DNA from: Bernardetia sp. MNP-M8
GTDB lineage: Bacteria; Bacteroidota; Bacteroidia; Cytophagales; Bernardetiaceae
Reading direction: 5' to 3'
Assembly (NCBI RefSeq): GCF_037126285.1
Contig: NZ_CP147012.1
Location: 1,860,001-1,924,000, forward strand
DNA length: 64,000 nucleotides
Each line of letters opens with the position of its first letter. Positions within the stretch are counted from its first letter, which is position 1. This document shows positions 26,218 to 33,909 of this stretch, in pieces. The notes under the pieces were generated by a model, which saw only the letters and a list, made by a program, of their open reading frames with translations, ran no database searches and was not told the DNA's origin. Position numbers and translations under genes: made by a program.

Positions 26218-29200
26218 TTAACTAAGAGGAAGTTGGATGAAAAATGTTGTTCCGATTCCTTCTAAGGTTTCGAACCAAATTTTTCCATTGTGTTTTTCTA
26301 CAATTTTTTTAGTAATATCTAGCCCTAGACCACTGCCTTGTCCTGCTTGTTTGGTAGTAAAGAAAGCATCAAAGACACGGTCTTGAACTGCTTTAGGAAT
26401 ACCTCCACCGTTATCTTGGATAGTTACTAAAACATTATCTTTCTCTAGGCTTGACTGAATAAATAACCTACCATTATTTTTCATAGCTTGTAGTGCATTA
26501 TGAATAATATTTGTCCAAACCTGTACAAGTTCATCAGGATAACCCATAAATTCAGGAATTTCCCCTAAATCACGAGTAACATCAATACCATGTTTGATTT
26601 GATTGTGATAGAGAGTAAGTGTTGTTTCAAGACTTTCATTAATATTAACTACTGATTTTTGTCCTGTTTGGTCTTGACGAGCAAAATTTTTGAGAGCAAA
26701 AACAATTTTTGCAGCTCTGTCTGTTGCTGTTTTGACAGTTCTATTACTTCTCACAATGGTAGAAAGCTGATAAGCTATTTGGAAAATTTCTTTTGCATTT
26801 TCGTTTTTTAGAAAAGGAATAAATAATGCTTTTTCTTCATACATATTCATGTCGACAATTCTGTCAGCAAATTCATTTACATCATCTAGTTGAAATTCTT
26901 CAAATTCTTCTACCAAATTATATTTTATTGTTCGTTTTTCTCTACTAGAAAGTATATCAGATTTTTGAGAAGATAGCCTTACAAACTCATTAAAATTATG
27001 AAGAGTAGCATCATCTAACGTTTTCAAAAATTTTGGTAGAGTAGGCAATGTTTCTTGTAGAATATCTTCAATACTAATAGCCGAAGAACGAATTGCACCT
27101 AGAGGTGTATTAATTTCGTGGGCAATATTAGCAACAAGCTGTCCCAAACTTGCCATTTTTTCAGATTGAATAAGTTGGCTTTGAGTAGTTTGAAGTTCGT
27201 TAAAAGCACTTTCTATATTTTCTTTCTGCTGCGAAAGAAGTTGATTTTGTTCTTGTACAGCTATTTCAGTTTTTTTAATATAAGTGATATTACGAGTTAC
27301 ACACAAAATATCTTCTACTTCTTCTTGTTGGTTTAAAATAGGAGAAGCTATCAAACTAAACCACTCATCACCATGAAATAATTCAAGTTTGTACTCAGCA
27401 GTTGCTTTTTCCTTATTTTTAAGAGCTTTCTGTAAAGCTGTGATAATATGATGTAACGGTTTTTCAGGAAAGCCAACTTCTGTAATTTTCTTGTTTAGGA
27501 AATTTTCAGGCTCTAAGGCTAAATCTTTATCAGATGAAGCATAGTATTGCTTAAATACTAAATCACTATCTAATAAAAATACTAAATCACCTACATTTTC
27601 GATAAGATTTTGTAGTCTATTGTTAGTCGCTTTAATTTTATCTTCAAAGTCTTTTTGGTCATTATAGTTTGAAGCTACTTTAATAATTTTTACTACCTGA
27701 CCTTCTTTATTTTTGACTGGGCAATATGCACCATAGAGCCAAACTTCTTTTCCTTCTTTATTTTTTCGTTTAAAAACATCTGTAAAAGTTTCTCCTTTTT
27801 CAAGGGTTTGCCAAAGTTTTTCATATTTTTCTTTGTCTTCTGATGTATCTGGAATAAGCTCAGCATGTCTGTGTCCTTGTAATTCTTCAACAGAATACCC
27901 CAACCAATCAGCAAATAATTGATTTACTCGTTCTATTTTTCGGTCTGTATTCATTTCTACATAGCCAAGTGTTGTGCTTATAGCTATAAACTGAGCATCA
28001 AGTTCTGAGAAAGCATTATTTATAAGTTCTTGTGTAGTTTGAAGTTCTTCATAATTTTGCTGCAACTCCTCTTCTGATGCTTGTAGTTCTTGATTTTTAG
28101 CTTGAATTTCCTGTTCTAATTCTTTGTATTGAGTTATTTCTTGCACAATTCCACTCCAAATAATACTTCCGTCTTCTTGCTTTTTAGGCTTTGAATTTCC
28201 TCTTATCCAATATTGTTTACCATTGATTACAGCACGCAAATCAGCTTTCCAATCGGTCATGTTTTGTGCAGACTCTCCCAAACTATGTTGAAAAAGTAAT
28301 CTATCGTCCTCATGAATAGATGAAATAACAGAAGTTGCATCATTCATAATTACTTGAGGAGATAATCCATACACTAACTCTGAACCTTTGCTCACAACAG
28401 GAAAAGACATATGCCCATTTTTTTCTAGTTTAAATTGATAAATCATAGCAGGAACACCATCAAAAATCTGTTCTAAACGTTGCGTTTGAAAATGCAATTC
28501 TTCTTGTGTGGTTTGAAGCTCTTCATAATTTTGTCTTAATTCTTCTTCAGAGGCTTGTAATTTATTATTTTGTTCTTTTATTTCTTGTTCTCTTTTTTGC
28601 TGTTCAGTTATATCTCTAGATACAGCTACCATAAATCCTTTATTATTGATTTCTGTATATTTTATAGAGACCTCAACAGGAAACTCTCTGTTTGTCTTCT
28701 TATCCAAATTTGTGCTTTGCAAAATAAATGTATCGACAGTTTTCACTTCTTCTACATGTTTTTGCCAAGCTCCTTTTTCTTTAAAGACCGACTCAATATC
28801 GGCTGTCGTATAATTTGTAATGTCTTTACCTAATAATCCAAGTCTACTCCTTCCTACATCATTCATATAAATAAAATTTCCCTCAGTAGAAGCCACTTGT
28901 ACAGCATCAGACGTATTATTAATTAATGTTCTTAAAAGCTGATTATCTTCTTCTCTTTGCTTTGTTTCTGTAATATCTTGCACAGTACCTAGAAGTTTTT
29001 CAGGGTTACCTATTTGGTCATATATAAGTTCTCCAACGGCTCTATAATATTTATATTCTTTAAAATTTGTTCCTTTCGAACGATAGCAAATATCATAATT
29101 TTCTATTTCACCTTTGACAGCTTGTTTTAATGTATTAACCACTGTATCAGCATCTTCTGGATGAGCAATTTCGATAACTTTTTGCACATCGTTTAATTGA

Positions 29201-30084
29201 CTTTCTCCATAGATAAAAGGCAAATTATCAGAATGAGTGAGTTTTTGAGTAACCAAATCAATTTCGTAGCTTGCTAATCCTACTAACTTTTCAGCTCTAT
29301 TCAATAGTTTTTGTTTTTCTTCTATTTCTCTTTGAATAACAAACATTTGGTCATTTGTACTCTGTAGTTCTTCTGAGTTTTGACGTAATTCTTCCTCTGA
29401 TGAGCGTAATTCTTCATTTTGTGCTTGTGTCTCAAACTGTTTTTCCATCAGTTTAATGCTGTTTTCTCTAAAAATAACAGCCCACCAACCACAAACAAAT
29501 CCCATCATGGAAGCGAGTCCAAAATGAAAGAACAATTGAAAAGTAGTAATATAAGGTACAGTTTCGCCTTCAATTGTACGCCCTGAAAAACCAATAAAAT
29601 AATTACCTAGATTTATTCCATCTAAGAATCTCAAATCAGTCGCATTAGCTTGAAGAATAGCCAGTATGCTATGATGACCAATAGCAAGAAAGGTGTAAGG
29701 AATCATAATACGCCAATCTTGATAAATAATCAGAAGGGCAATATTAATGAAAAAGAAAAAATGAGCTTCTGCCATTCCGTGCATCTGTCCAATAAATTGC
29801 AGCATAAAAACTGCATAGACTACACTAATAATCATGCGAGCATGAAATTTATTATTTAAAACAAAACGAGCTATCGCATAAAGTCCTGCTATAATAATGC
29901 TGTTAGCAATTGTGAATGTCCATGTACCATACACAGGAGCAAGACATAAACCTAAAATAAAAAACATTACCACAAATCTATCTGATATTTTATCAGCCTT
30001 ATTTTGTACATTGGATAAGTAGGTTTCCAACTCTAAGGTATAGATGGTTGGTTTTTTATCACGAGGATTTGTCAATGGTTTCAT
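26218..30084 (-). CDS. Large multi-PAS sensor histidine kinase
   Basis: The 1288-residue protein begins with a membrane region (about 38-205), including a His-rich stretch (QMHGMAEAHFFFF, AIGHHSI). Five PAS-type sensor modules follow, starting roughly at residues 270, 385, 545, 690 and 830. They are separated by near-identical coiled-coil linkers (ASEEELRQNYEELQTTQ and variants). After PAS5 come the dimerisation helix with VANIAHEINTPLG, the same helical insertion as in the 590-residue kinase, and a C-terminal ATPase with IIHNALQAMKNNG and GQGSGLGLD. It lacks a receiver domain; that function is in the next gene, 55 bases away. The many PAS modules suggest several signals, possibly redox or oxygen, which cannot be told from sequence. 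Confidence 0.95.
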   Translation of the reverse strand: MKPLTNPRDKKPTIYTLELETYLSNVQNKADKISDRFVVMFFILGLCLAPVYGTWTFTIANSIIIAGLYAIARFVLNNKFHARMIISVVYAVFMLQFIGQMHGMAEAHFFFFINIALLIIYQDWRIMIPYTFLAIGHHSILAILQANATDLRFLDGINLGNYFIGFSGRTIEGETVPYITTFQLFFHFGLASMMGFVCGWWAVIFRENSIKLMEKQFETQAQNEELRSSEEELRQNSEELQSTNDQMFVIQREIEEKQKLLNRAEKLVGLASYEIDLVTQKLTHSDNLPFIYGESQLNDVQKVIEIAHPEDADTVVNTLKQAVKGEIENYDICYRSKGTNFKEYKYYRAVGELIYDQIGNPEKLLGTVQDITETKQREEDNQLLRTLINNTSDAVQVASTEGNFIYMNDVGRSRLGLLGKDITNYTTADIESVFKEKGAWQKHVEEVKTVDTFILQSTNLDKKTNREFPVEVSIKYTEINNKGFMVAVSRDITEQQKREQEIKEQNNKLQASEEELRQNYEELQTTQEELHFQTQRLEQIFDGVPAMIYQFKLEKNGHMSFPVVSKGSELVYGLSPQVIMNDATSVISSIHEDDRLLFQHSLGESAQNMTDWKADLRAVINGKQYWIRGNSKPKKQEDGSIIWSGIVQEITQYKELEQEIQAKNQELQASEEELQQNYEELQTTQELINNAFSELDAQFIAISTTLGYVEMNTDRKIERVNQLFADWLGYSVEELQGHRHAELIPDTSEDKEKYEKLWQTLEKGETFTDVFKRKNKEGKEVWLYGAYCPVKNKEGQVVKIIKVASNYNDQKDFEDKIKATNNRLQNLIENVGDLVFLLDSDLVFKQYYASSDKDLALEPENFLNKKITEVGFPEKPLHHIITALQKALKNKEKATAEYKLELFHGDEWFSLIASPILNQQEEVEDILCVTRNITYIKKTEIAVQEQNQLLSQQKENIESAFNELQTTQSQLIQSEKMASLGQLVANIAHEINTPLGAIRSSAISIEDILQETLPTLPKFLKTLDDATLHNFNEFVRLSSQKSDILSSREKRTIKYNLVEEFEEFQLDDVNEFADRIVDMNMYEEKALFIPFLKNENAKEIFQIAYQLSTIVRSNRTVKTATDRAAKIVFALKNFARQDQTGQKSVVNINESLETTLTLYHNQIKHGIDVTRDLGEIPEFMGYPDELVQVWTNIIHNALQAMKNNGRLFIQSSLEKDNVLVTIQDNGGGIPKAVQDRVFDAFFTTKQAGQGSGLGLDITKKIVEKHNGKIWFETLEGIGTTFFIQLPLS

Positions 30085-30149
30085 AGATTAAAAAATGAAT
30101 TCTCTTAATTTTTTTAATTTTATTTAGTATTGTTTTACTTAAAATTGTT

Positions 30150-30827
30150 TTACTTAAAATAGTCTTCTGGAAGCTCACAGCCATATGCTTTAGTAGCTAG
30201 TTCTCCAAAGTCAGGAGGATTTTTTCCTTCCAATAATGCACCTAGAGCTTGTTCAGCAAAATTTGTATCTCTATTATTACAATATCTACTAACATTATAA
30301 TTTCCTTTATAGAATAATTTGCCTTCTGATGTAATAATGGCAGCTTGAGGGGTTGCATAAACTCCACAAGAAGAAGCAATCATATTTTTTTTATCTAAAA
30401 TAGTAGGAATAGAAATATTATATTTTTCTGAAAAATCAATAAATTCCATATCGTATTCTGAATCATTAAAAATAATAGCATAAAAGTGTACTTGTTCTCC
30501 ATATCTTTCAACAAGATAGTTAATATGAGCAATATTAAACTTCGAACAAGGACAAAAAGGACTAAAAAAGTGCAGAAAGATAGGTTTCTGTGTAGTCTCT
30601 TGTTTGTTATTTTTTTGAAATTCAGAAAATTGAAGTAAAACTTTTTGAGGAATTTGTTTGCCTACAAAAACATCTTGATAACCTTCAGGAATAGGAGTAG
30701 GGAGTAAATACTGCCATTCTTGCCACCAAAAAGAAGCAAAAACAGCACCTATAAGACCAAGACAGGTTGCCAATGCCAAACGTTGAAACCATTTGGTGTT
30801 TTTTATTTTTTGCATATTTCTTAACAC
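30150..30827 (-). CDS. Membrane-anchored thioredoxin-fold protein with a CPCS motif
   Basis: The 225-residue protein has an N-terminal membrane anchor (about 16-36: LALATCLGLIGAVFASFWW) and a thioredoxin-like domain facing outward. The active-site region reads FSPFCPCSKFN, so the motif is CPCS instead of the classical CxxC, with cysteines in positions 1 and 3. AIIFNDSE, then CGVYATPQAAII with the cis-Pro loop, and an end region with further cysteines follow. Such proteins resemble AhpC/TSA- or DUF6436-type periplasmic reductases of unknown partner. It lies 65 bases before the multi-PAS kinase on the same strand and may be cotranscribed, which would suggest that the signalling cluster responds to redox or thiol state. 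That link is inference. Confidence 0.8.
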   Translation of the reverse strand: MLRNMQKIKNTKWFQRLALATCLGLIGAVFASFWWQEWQYLLPTPIPEGYQDVFVGKQIPQKVLLQFSEFQKNNKQETTQKPIFLHFFSPFCPCSKFNIAHINYLVERYGEQVHFYAIIFNDSEYDMEFIDFSEKYNISIPTILDKKNMIASSCGVYATPQAAIITSEGKLFYKGNYNVSRYCNNRDTNFAEQALGALLEGKNPPDFGELATKAYGCELPEDYFK

Positions 30828-31130
30828 TTAACAATGGGGAATAAATAGGAAGTAGATAACACTAATCCATGAGATACAATTATTTAATATAAGGGAATAA
30901 ATACTTGTATATAAATCATTTAGCTACCTAATTGTTTGATAAGAAAACAGTTCAATTATGTAACCAAATTAACCATTTTTTAGAAAAAAACAAGTTTTTT
31001 AGATGTTTTATTCGATAAGATATTTTATTGCAAAACTTGTTAATATATATATTCTTGTTATTATCCTATTTTTATTCCTACTACTAATTTGTTATTCCTA
31101 GTCTTCTTGTAATTACCAAAAGTAACTATT

Positions 31131-31193
31131 TATTTTTCTTCTTTGAATTCTAACACTTCTATATAGTTTTTACTTTTTGTTTAGAATGACGAG
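31131..31193 (-). pseudogene. Remnant of a second vapB promoter and start
   Basis: About 60 bases align closely with 32032-32092, which cover the upstream region and first codons of the intact vapB. The copy would encode I-E-V-L-E-F-K-E instead of M-E-A-L-E-F-K-G, and its ATG has become ATA. A stop follows soon after. It is best read as the leftover of a duplicated vapBC module; the rest of that copy is not recognisable. Confidence 0.7.
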
Positions 31194-31262
31194 GTAATTG
31201 ATGCTTCTGTTGAATAGGGAAAATTTTAATTTATACAAAAAAACTACTTGCTTTTTTAAACT

Positions 31263-31360
31263 TTGACAGTCCTTTCAGAAGGCTGTCAATAGTTGAAAAA
31301 GATACATTTGTACGAAACTATTGTCAGAGTTATTTTGGATTACCAAAAAACTACTGACAA
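31263..31360. repeat. Pair of intergenic hairpins, REP/BIME-like
   Basis: Hairpin one (31263-31289) has stem TTGACAG/CTGTCAA continued by CCTT/AAGG after one bulged T, with loop TCAG. Hairpin two (31321-31360) has a 17-bp interrupted stem: TTGTCAG/CTGACAA, AGTT/AACT and TTTTGG/CCAAAA, with loop ATTA. The two are 31 bases apart and both start with a CAG/CTG-type word flanked by TT. Similar pairs lie at 10784-10856 and 18509-18574. Confidence 0.65.
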
Positions 31361-31430
31361 AGATTTTATGAATATGCCCTAAATTGGATATGAAGTTCTG
31401 TTTTTTTTAGAAAAAACAAAAATAAAGACT

Positions 31431-31826
31431 CTACTTTTTAAAATTATCTATGTTAGAAACAGTAATTGAATTATTTATATTTTGAAAATCATCCCAATCA
31501 TCTGTTATCAACTCTGTATTTAGGTATTTTGCAGTAGCTAAAATAATAGCATCAGGTAATTTGATTTTCTTATTTTTATTCTTGCGATAGATAATTACTT
31601 GTTCTGCTATTTCTCTATTTACCTCCACAATTTCTAATCCTTCAAAAAAAGAATCTATCAACTGTTTTTCCTCTTGACTTTCAAATTCATAGCCATAAAT
31701 CTCCATATAAGTAATTATGGAAACATAAAACTCATCATAGTTTTCTAATAATTTTTAAAAATCAATAGTTTGCTTAGATGCAAATATGATAACATTTGTG
31801 TCTAGTACTACTTTATTCCCACTCAT
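31431..31826 (-). pseudogene. vapC: PIN-domain toxin VapC, interrupted by an in-frame stop
   Basis: Read from the ATG at 31826, the frame gives a full 131-codon PIN toxin with one TAA at codon 24 (31755-31757). All four acidic residues of the PIN active site are present in the full frame: Asp9 in VVLDTNVIIF, Glu42 in YMEIYGYE, Asp92 in LPDAIILATA and Asp109/110 in LITDDW. The stop separates Asp9 from the rest. VapC toxins are ribonucleases that cleave initiator tRNA or rRNA. The start overlaps the vapB end by 14 bases, as in normal vapBC operons. Unless the stop is read through or reinitiation at 31706 gives an active fragment, the toxin is dead. A sequencing error is the main alternative. 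Confidence 0.85.
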
Positions 31827-32061
31827 TACGTAATTTTTTTTGCCAAGTAACTGGATTGTCTATTTTTGAAAACATATTAATATCAGTCATTTTCTGAAAG
31901 GCTAAACGTAATTTTTCTTTCTTATTTATTGAATTTTCGTTTTCTACAGACTTTTTTATAAGCACAATTACCTGTACTTGCTCTTGGTCATAATCTTTAT
32001 ATTCTGACGGCAAACGAATAATTCCCTTTTCTATTTTTCCTTTGAATTCTAATGCTTCCAT
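31813..32061 (-). CDS. vapB: VapB-type antitoxin
   Basis: The 82-residue protein begins MEALEFKGKIEKGIIRLPSEY, the swapped-hairpin AbrB-like start seen in many Bacteroidota and cyanobacterial antitoxins. A short acidic/basic linker follows, and it ends with FSKIDNPVTWQKKLRNEWE, the toxin-binding tail that often ends in W-Q-x-x-x-R-x-E-W. It would bind and block the PIN toxin and repress its own operon. The stop overlaps the vapC start by 14 bases. With vapC broken, this antitoxin may be an orphan that persists, or may neutralise toxins encoded elsewhere. About 60 bases of its start region are repeated at 31131-31193. Confidence 0.85.
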   Translation of the reverse strand: MEALEFKGKIEKGIIRLPSEYKDYDQEQVQVIVLIKKSVENENSINKKEKLRLAFQKMTDINMFSKIDNPVTWQKKLRNEWE

Positions 32062-32136
32062 ATAGTTTTTACTTTTTGTTTAGAATAACGAGAGAAGAGA
32101 ATTTTGAGTTGTGGTTATCCAATCATTAATCATTTT

Positions 32137-32493
32137 CTAGCAAAGGATTTTGTTCAATTTTCCATATTCTTCTTTAAGTGATTCTAACCCGTTTATCATT
32201 TGATTTTCTTTTAGACTATTCAATACGATTTTTGGATTAAATTTCTCTTCATTAATTTCAAGATGTATATCAAGGTAGTCTTTCTGCTCCCAAATAAGAT
32301 TGACATTAAATTCAATTTGCTCTTCTAATATAGGTTTGGTTATGAAATAGACCAAATTATCATCAATAGTAATATCTAAATTATCAATTCCATTGTACTC
32401 CTTCAAGACAGCAATAGGAAATCTAAAATAATAACTTTGTTTGTTGGGAATGTAATAATGAATCAAAGTAATAGGATTTAAGTAGCTAATCAA
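32137..32493 (-). CDS. Hypothetical protein upstream of vapB
   Basis: The 118-residue protein is not recognised. Its first 45 residues (LIHYYIPNKQSYYFRFPIAVLKEYNGIDNL) and the following strands suggest a small alpha/beta fold. The C-terminus is helical and charged (LNSLKENQMINGLESLKEEYGKL). There is no signal peptide, membrane segment or cysteine motif. It precedes vapB on the same strand by 75 bases. It could be a third member of the toxin-antitoxin locus or an unrelated gene. Codon usage looks like its neighbours. The first codon is ATG at 32493; there is no other in-frame choice nearby. Confidence 0.5.
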   Translation of the reverse strand: MISYLNPITLIHYYIPNKQSYYFRFPIAVLKEYNGIDNLDITIDDNLVYFITKPILEEQIEFNVNLIWEQKDYLDIHLEINEEKFNPKIVLNSLKENQMINGLESLKEEYGKLNKILC

Positions 32494-32915
32494 AATTAAT
32501 TATATCTATTTTCTATTTTAAATTGGTCTGTACTGAAGGTCTAACCAGTTTAAAATCAGCGTTTAAAGCTCTTAAAAGACTTATTTTCTCTAAGTCAGAC
32601 CTAAAGGTACAGAATTAAACAAAATACAAGATATATTTTAGGTGTAAATAATTAAGCTCAGTTATTTATTGTAGAAAAATGTTTACAAGACTAGCAGTTT
32701 TAACTATACAAAAAAGTTAATCCTATTTTTGACAAGGAGTTAAAAATTTATCTCAATTAAAATGAATTAAAAGAGTGGGATTTTCTAAAATCCAAATATA
32801 CTACCTTTAGTTTTTATAATCTTAATATGACGTTATAATTAGCAATATTTTTTAAAATTATAAAGTGTTGATAATCAAATTGTTATGGATATAAATAAAA
32901 AAAATCTTAATTACC

Positions 32916-32946
32916 TTGCAATACTATGTATCTTTTTCTATATTTA
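32916..32946 (+). promoter_or_regulatory. Promoter of the PadR operon
   Basis: A TTG (32916-32918) and a TATATTTA box (32939-32946) are 20 bases apart, matching the Bacteroidota housekeeping promoter pattern TTG-N19/20-TAnnTTTG with one mismatch at the last base. Transcription would start about 32950-32955, inside the inverted repeat described next. Confidence 0.6.
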
Positions 32947-32980
32947 CATCGTAATACTAGGTACTAACTAAAACGATGTA
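32945..32980 (+). promoter_or_regulatory. Candidate PadR operator
   Basis: TACATCGT (32945-32952) and ACGATGTA (32973-32980) form a perfect 8-bp inverted repeat with a 20-base centre. The centre holds a direct repeat TACTA-GG-TACTA (32955-32966). The repeat begins in the -7 box and covers the expected transcription start, right before the padR start. This fits autorepression by PadR, which binds palindromes of this kind; the link is inferred. Confidence 0.5.
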
Positions 32981-32982
32981 TT

Positions 32983-33324
32983 TTGAATGAATTTTTAGAC
33001 AAATGGAAATCACAAGTCAAAAAGGGAACACTTTCCTTTATTGTCTTAAATGCCATCAGTAAAAAAGAATTGTATGGCTACGAATTAATCGAAATTATAA
33101 AGCAATCTACTGCCATTGAAATAGCAGAAGGGACTTTATATCCTTTGATGAATCGATTAAGTAAAGAAGGCTTAACCACTTCAAAATGGGTGGAACAAGA
33201 ATCGGGCATTCCTCGCAAGTATTATCTAATTACCCTAGAAGGTAAAGTTACTTTAAAGGAAATGCGTAACTATTGGAACGAGCTACAAGAATCAATCACT
33301 AAAATAACTAGCCATGAAATTTAA
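32983..33324 (+). CDS. PadR-family transcriptional repressor
   Basis: The 113-residue protein is a compact winged-helix regulator: KGTLSFIVLNAISKKELYGYELI is the classic PadR start, then AEGTLYPLMNRLSKEGLTTSKWVEQESG is the recognition helix and wing region, and RKYYLITLEGKVTLKEMRNYWNEL the dimerisation helix. The frame has no ATG at its 5' end, and the family sequence starts at the TTG at 32983, so translation probably begins there. PadR proteins repress efflux, phenolic-acid and stress operons, including their own. This one overlaps the next gene by 11 bases and lies just after a promoter with a candidate operator. Confidence 0.93.
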   Translation: MNEFLDKWKSQVKKGTLSFIVLNAISKKELYGYELIEIIKQSTAIEIAEGTLYPLMNRLSKEGLTTSKWVEQESGIPRKYYLITLEGKVTLKEMRNYWNELQESITKITSHEI

Positions 33325-33907
33325 GAAAATAGAATTTGAAGACAAAAATGCTCAACGAATCTATGACAACTACATTAAAAGTTTGCAAAATACATTAAAG
33401 CCTATTCTTGAATCAGACCAGCAAGATGTATTGATGGAGTTTAATAGTCATATTTATGAACATATTCAAAATAATGATTCTGACTCTGAATTAAGCAAAT
33501 TATTAAATGCCCTAGATAAATTGGGTTCGCCAGAAGAGGTTTTGAAGCCTTTGATAGCAGACAAATTAATGGAAAAAGCGACAAGATCCTTTAATCCATT
33601 GCATATACTAAAAGCATTAGTATTCAATTTTACTAACGGTATAAGTTACATTATTTTCTTTTTGCTCTATTTGTCATTAGGCACTTTTGTATTTCTAATT
33701 TTTGCAAAACTGTTTAGCAACAATGTAGGATTGTATTTTAAAGATGATAAGTTTCAAGTTGTAGGATTTGTCAAGGAGACAGCAGATTATCAAGAAGTTT
33801 TGGGGTATTGGTTTATACCAATAATGATACTTTTGACAGTCATCTTCTACTTTATAATAACCCTTTTATTAAAATTTAAAAAATCAGTAACCACAAAAAA
33901 ATCATAA
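33314..33907 (+). CDS. HAAS-like/DUF1700-type membrane protein of the PadR operon
   Basis: The 197-residue protein begins with a helical soluble part (residues 1-90) whose sequence YIKSLQNTLKPILESDQQDVLMEFNSHIYEHIQ resembles the HAAS domain, in which an E-x-x-x-H motif is preserved. It ends in a membrane part of two hydrophobic segments (about 104-135 and 168-188). HAAS proteins are encoded after PadR-type regulators in many genomes and are thought to couple the membrane to regulation. The start overlaps padR by 11 bases, and it stops two bases before the serine hydrolase gene. The three genes therefore form a single operon. The function is unknown. Confidence 0.8.
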   Translation: MKFKKIEFEDKNAQRIYDNYIKSLQNTLKPILESDQQDVLMEFNSHIYEHIQNNDSDSELSKLLNALDKLGSPEEVLKPLIADKLMEKATRSFNPLHILKALVFNFTNGISYIIFFLLYLSLGTFVFLIFAKLFSNNVGLYFKDDKFQVVGFVKETADYQEVLGYWFIPIMILLTVIFYFIITLLLKFKKSVTTKKS

Positions 33908-33909
33908 CC

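Larger units (their letters stand above)
30828..31430. other. Gene-free accessory region left of vapC
   Basis: The 603 bases hold a remnant of a second vapB start (31131-31193) and a paired-hairpin repeat (31263-31360). The rest is AT-rich, with no reading frame or promoter I can support. This is likely a decayed copy of a toxin-antitoxin locus plus the upstream region of the thioredoxin-like gene. Confidence 0.55.
32494..32982. other. Divergent region between the vapBC-side genes and the PadR operon
   Basis: The 489 AT-rich bases contain the PadR-operon promoter and candidate operator near the right end (32916-32980). The rest shows no gene, strong hairpin or repeat. The promoter of the minus-strand side was not identified. 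Confidence 0.55.

Noticed and set aside
31706-31826. Reading the short vapC frame from the ATG at 31706 as a complete gene
   Set aside because: The sequence upstream to 31826 continues the PIN domain in the same frame, including the catalytic Asp9, and overlaps vapB as toxins do. The short frame is a fragment of a gene with a stop.
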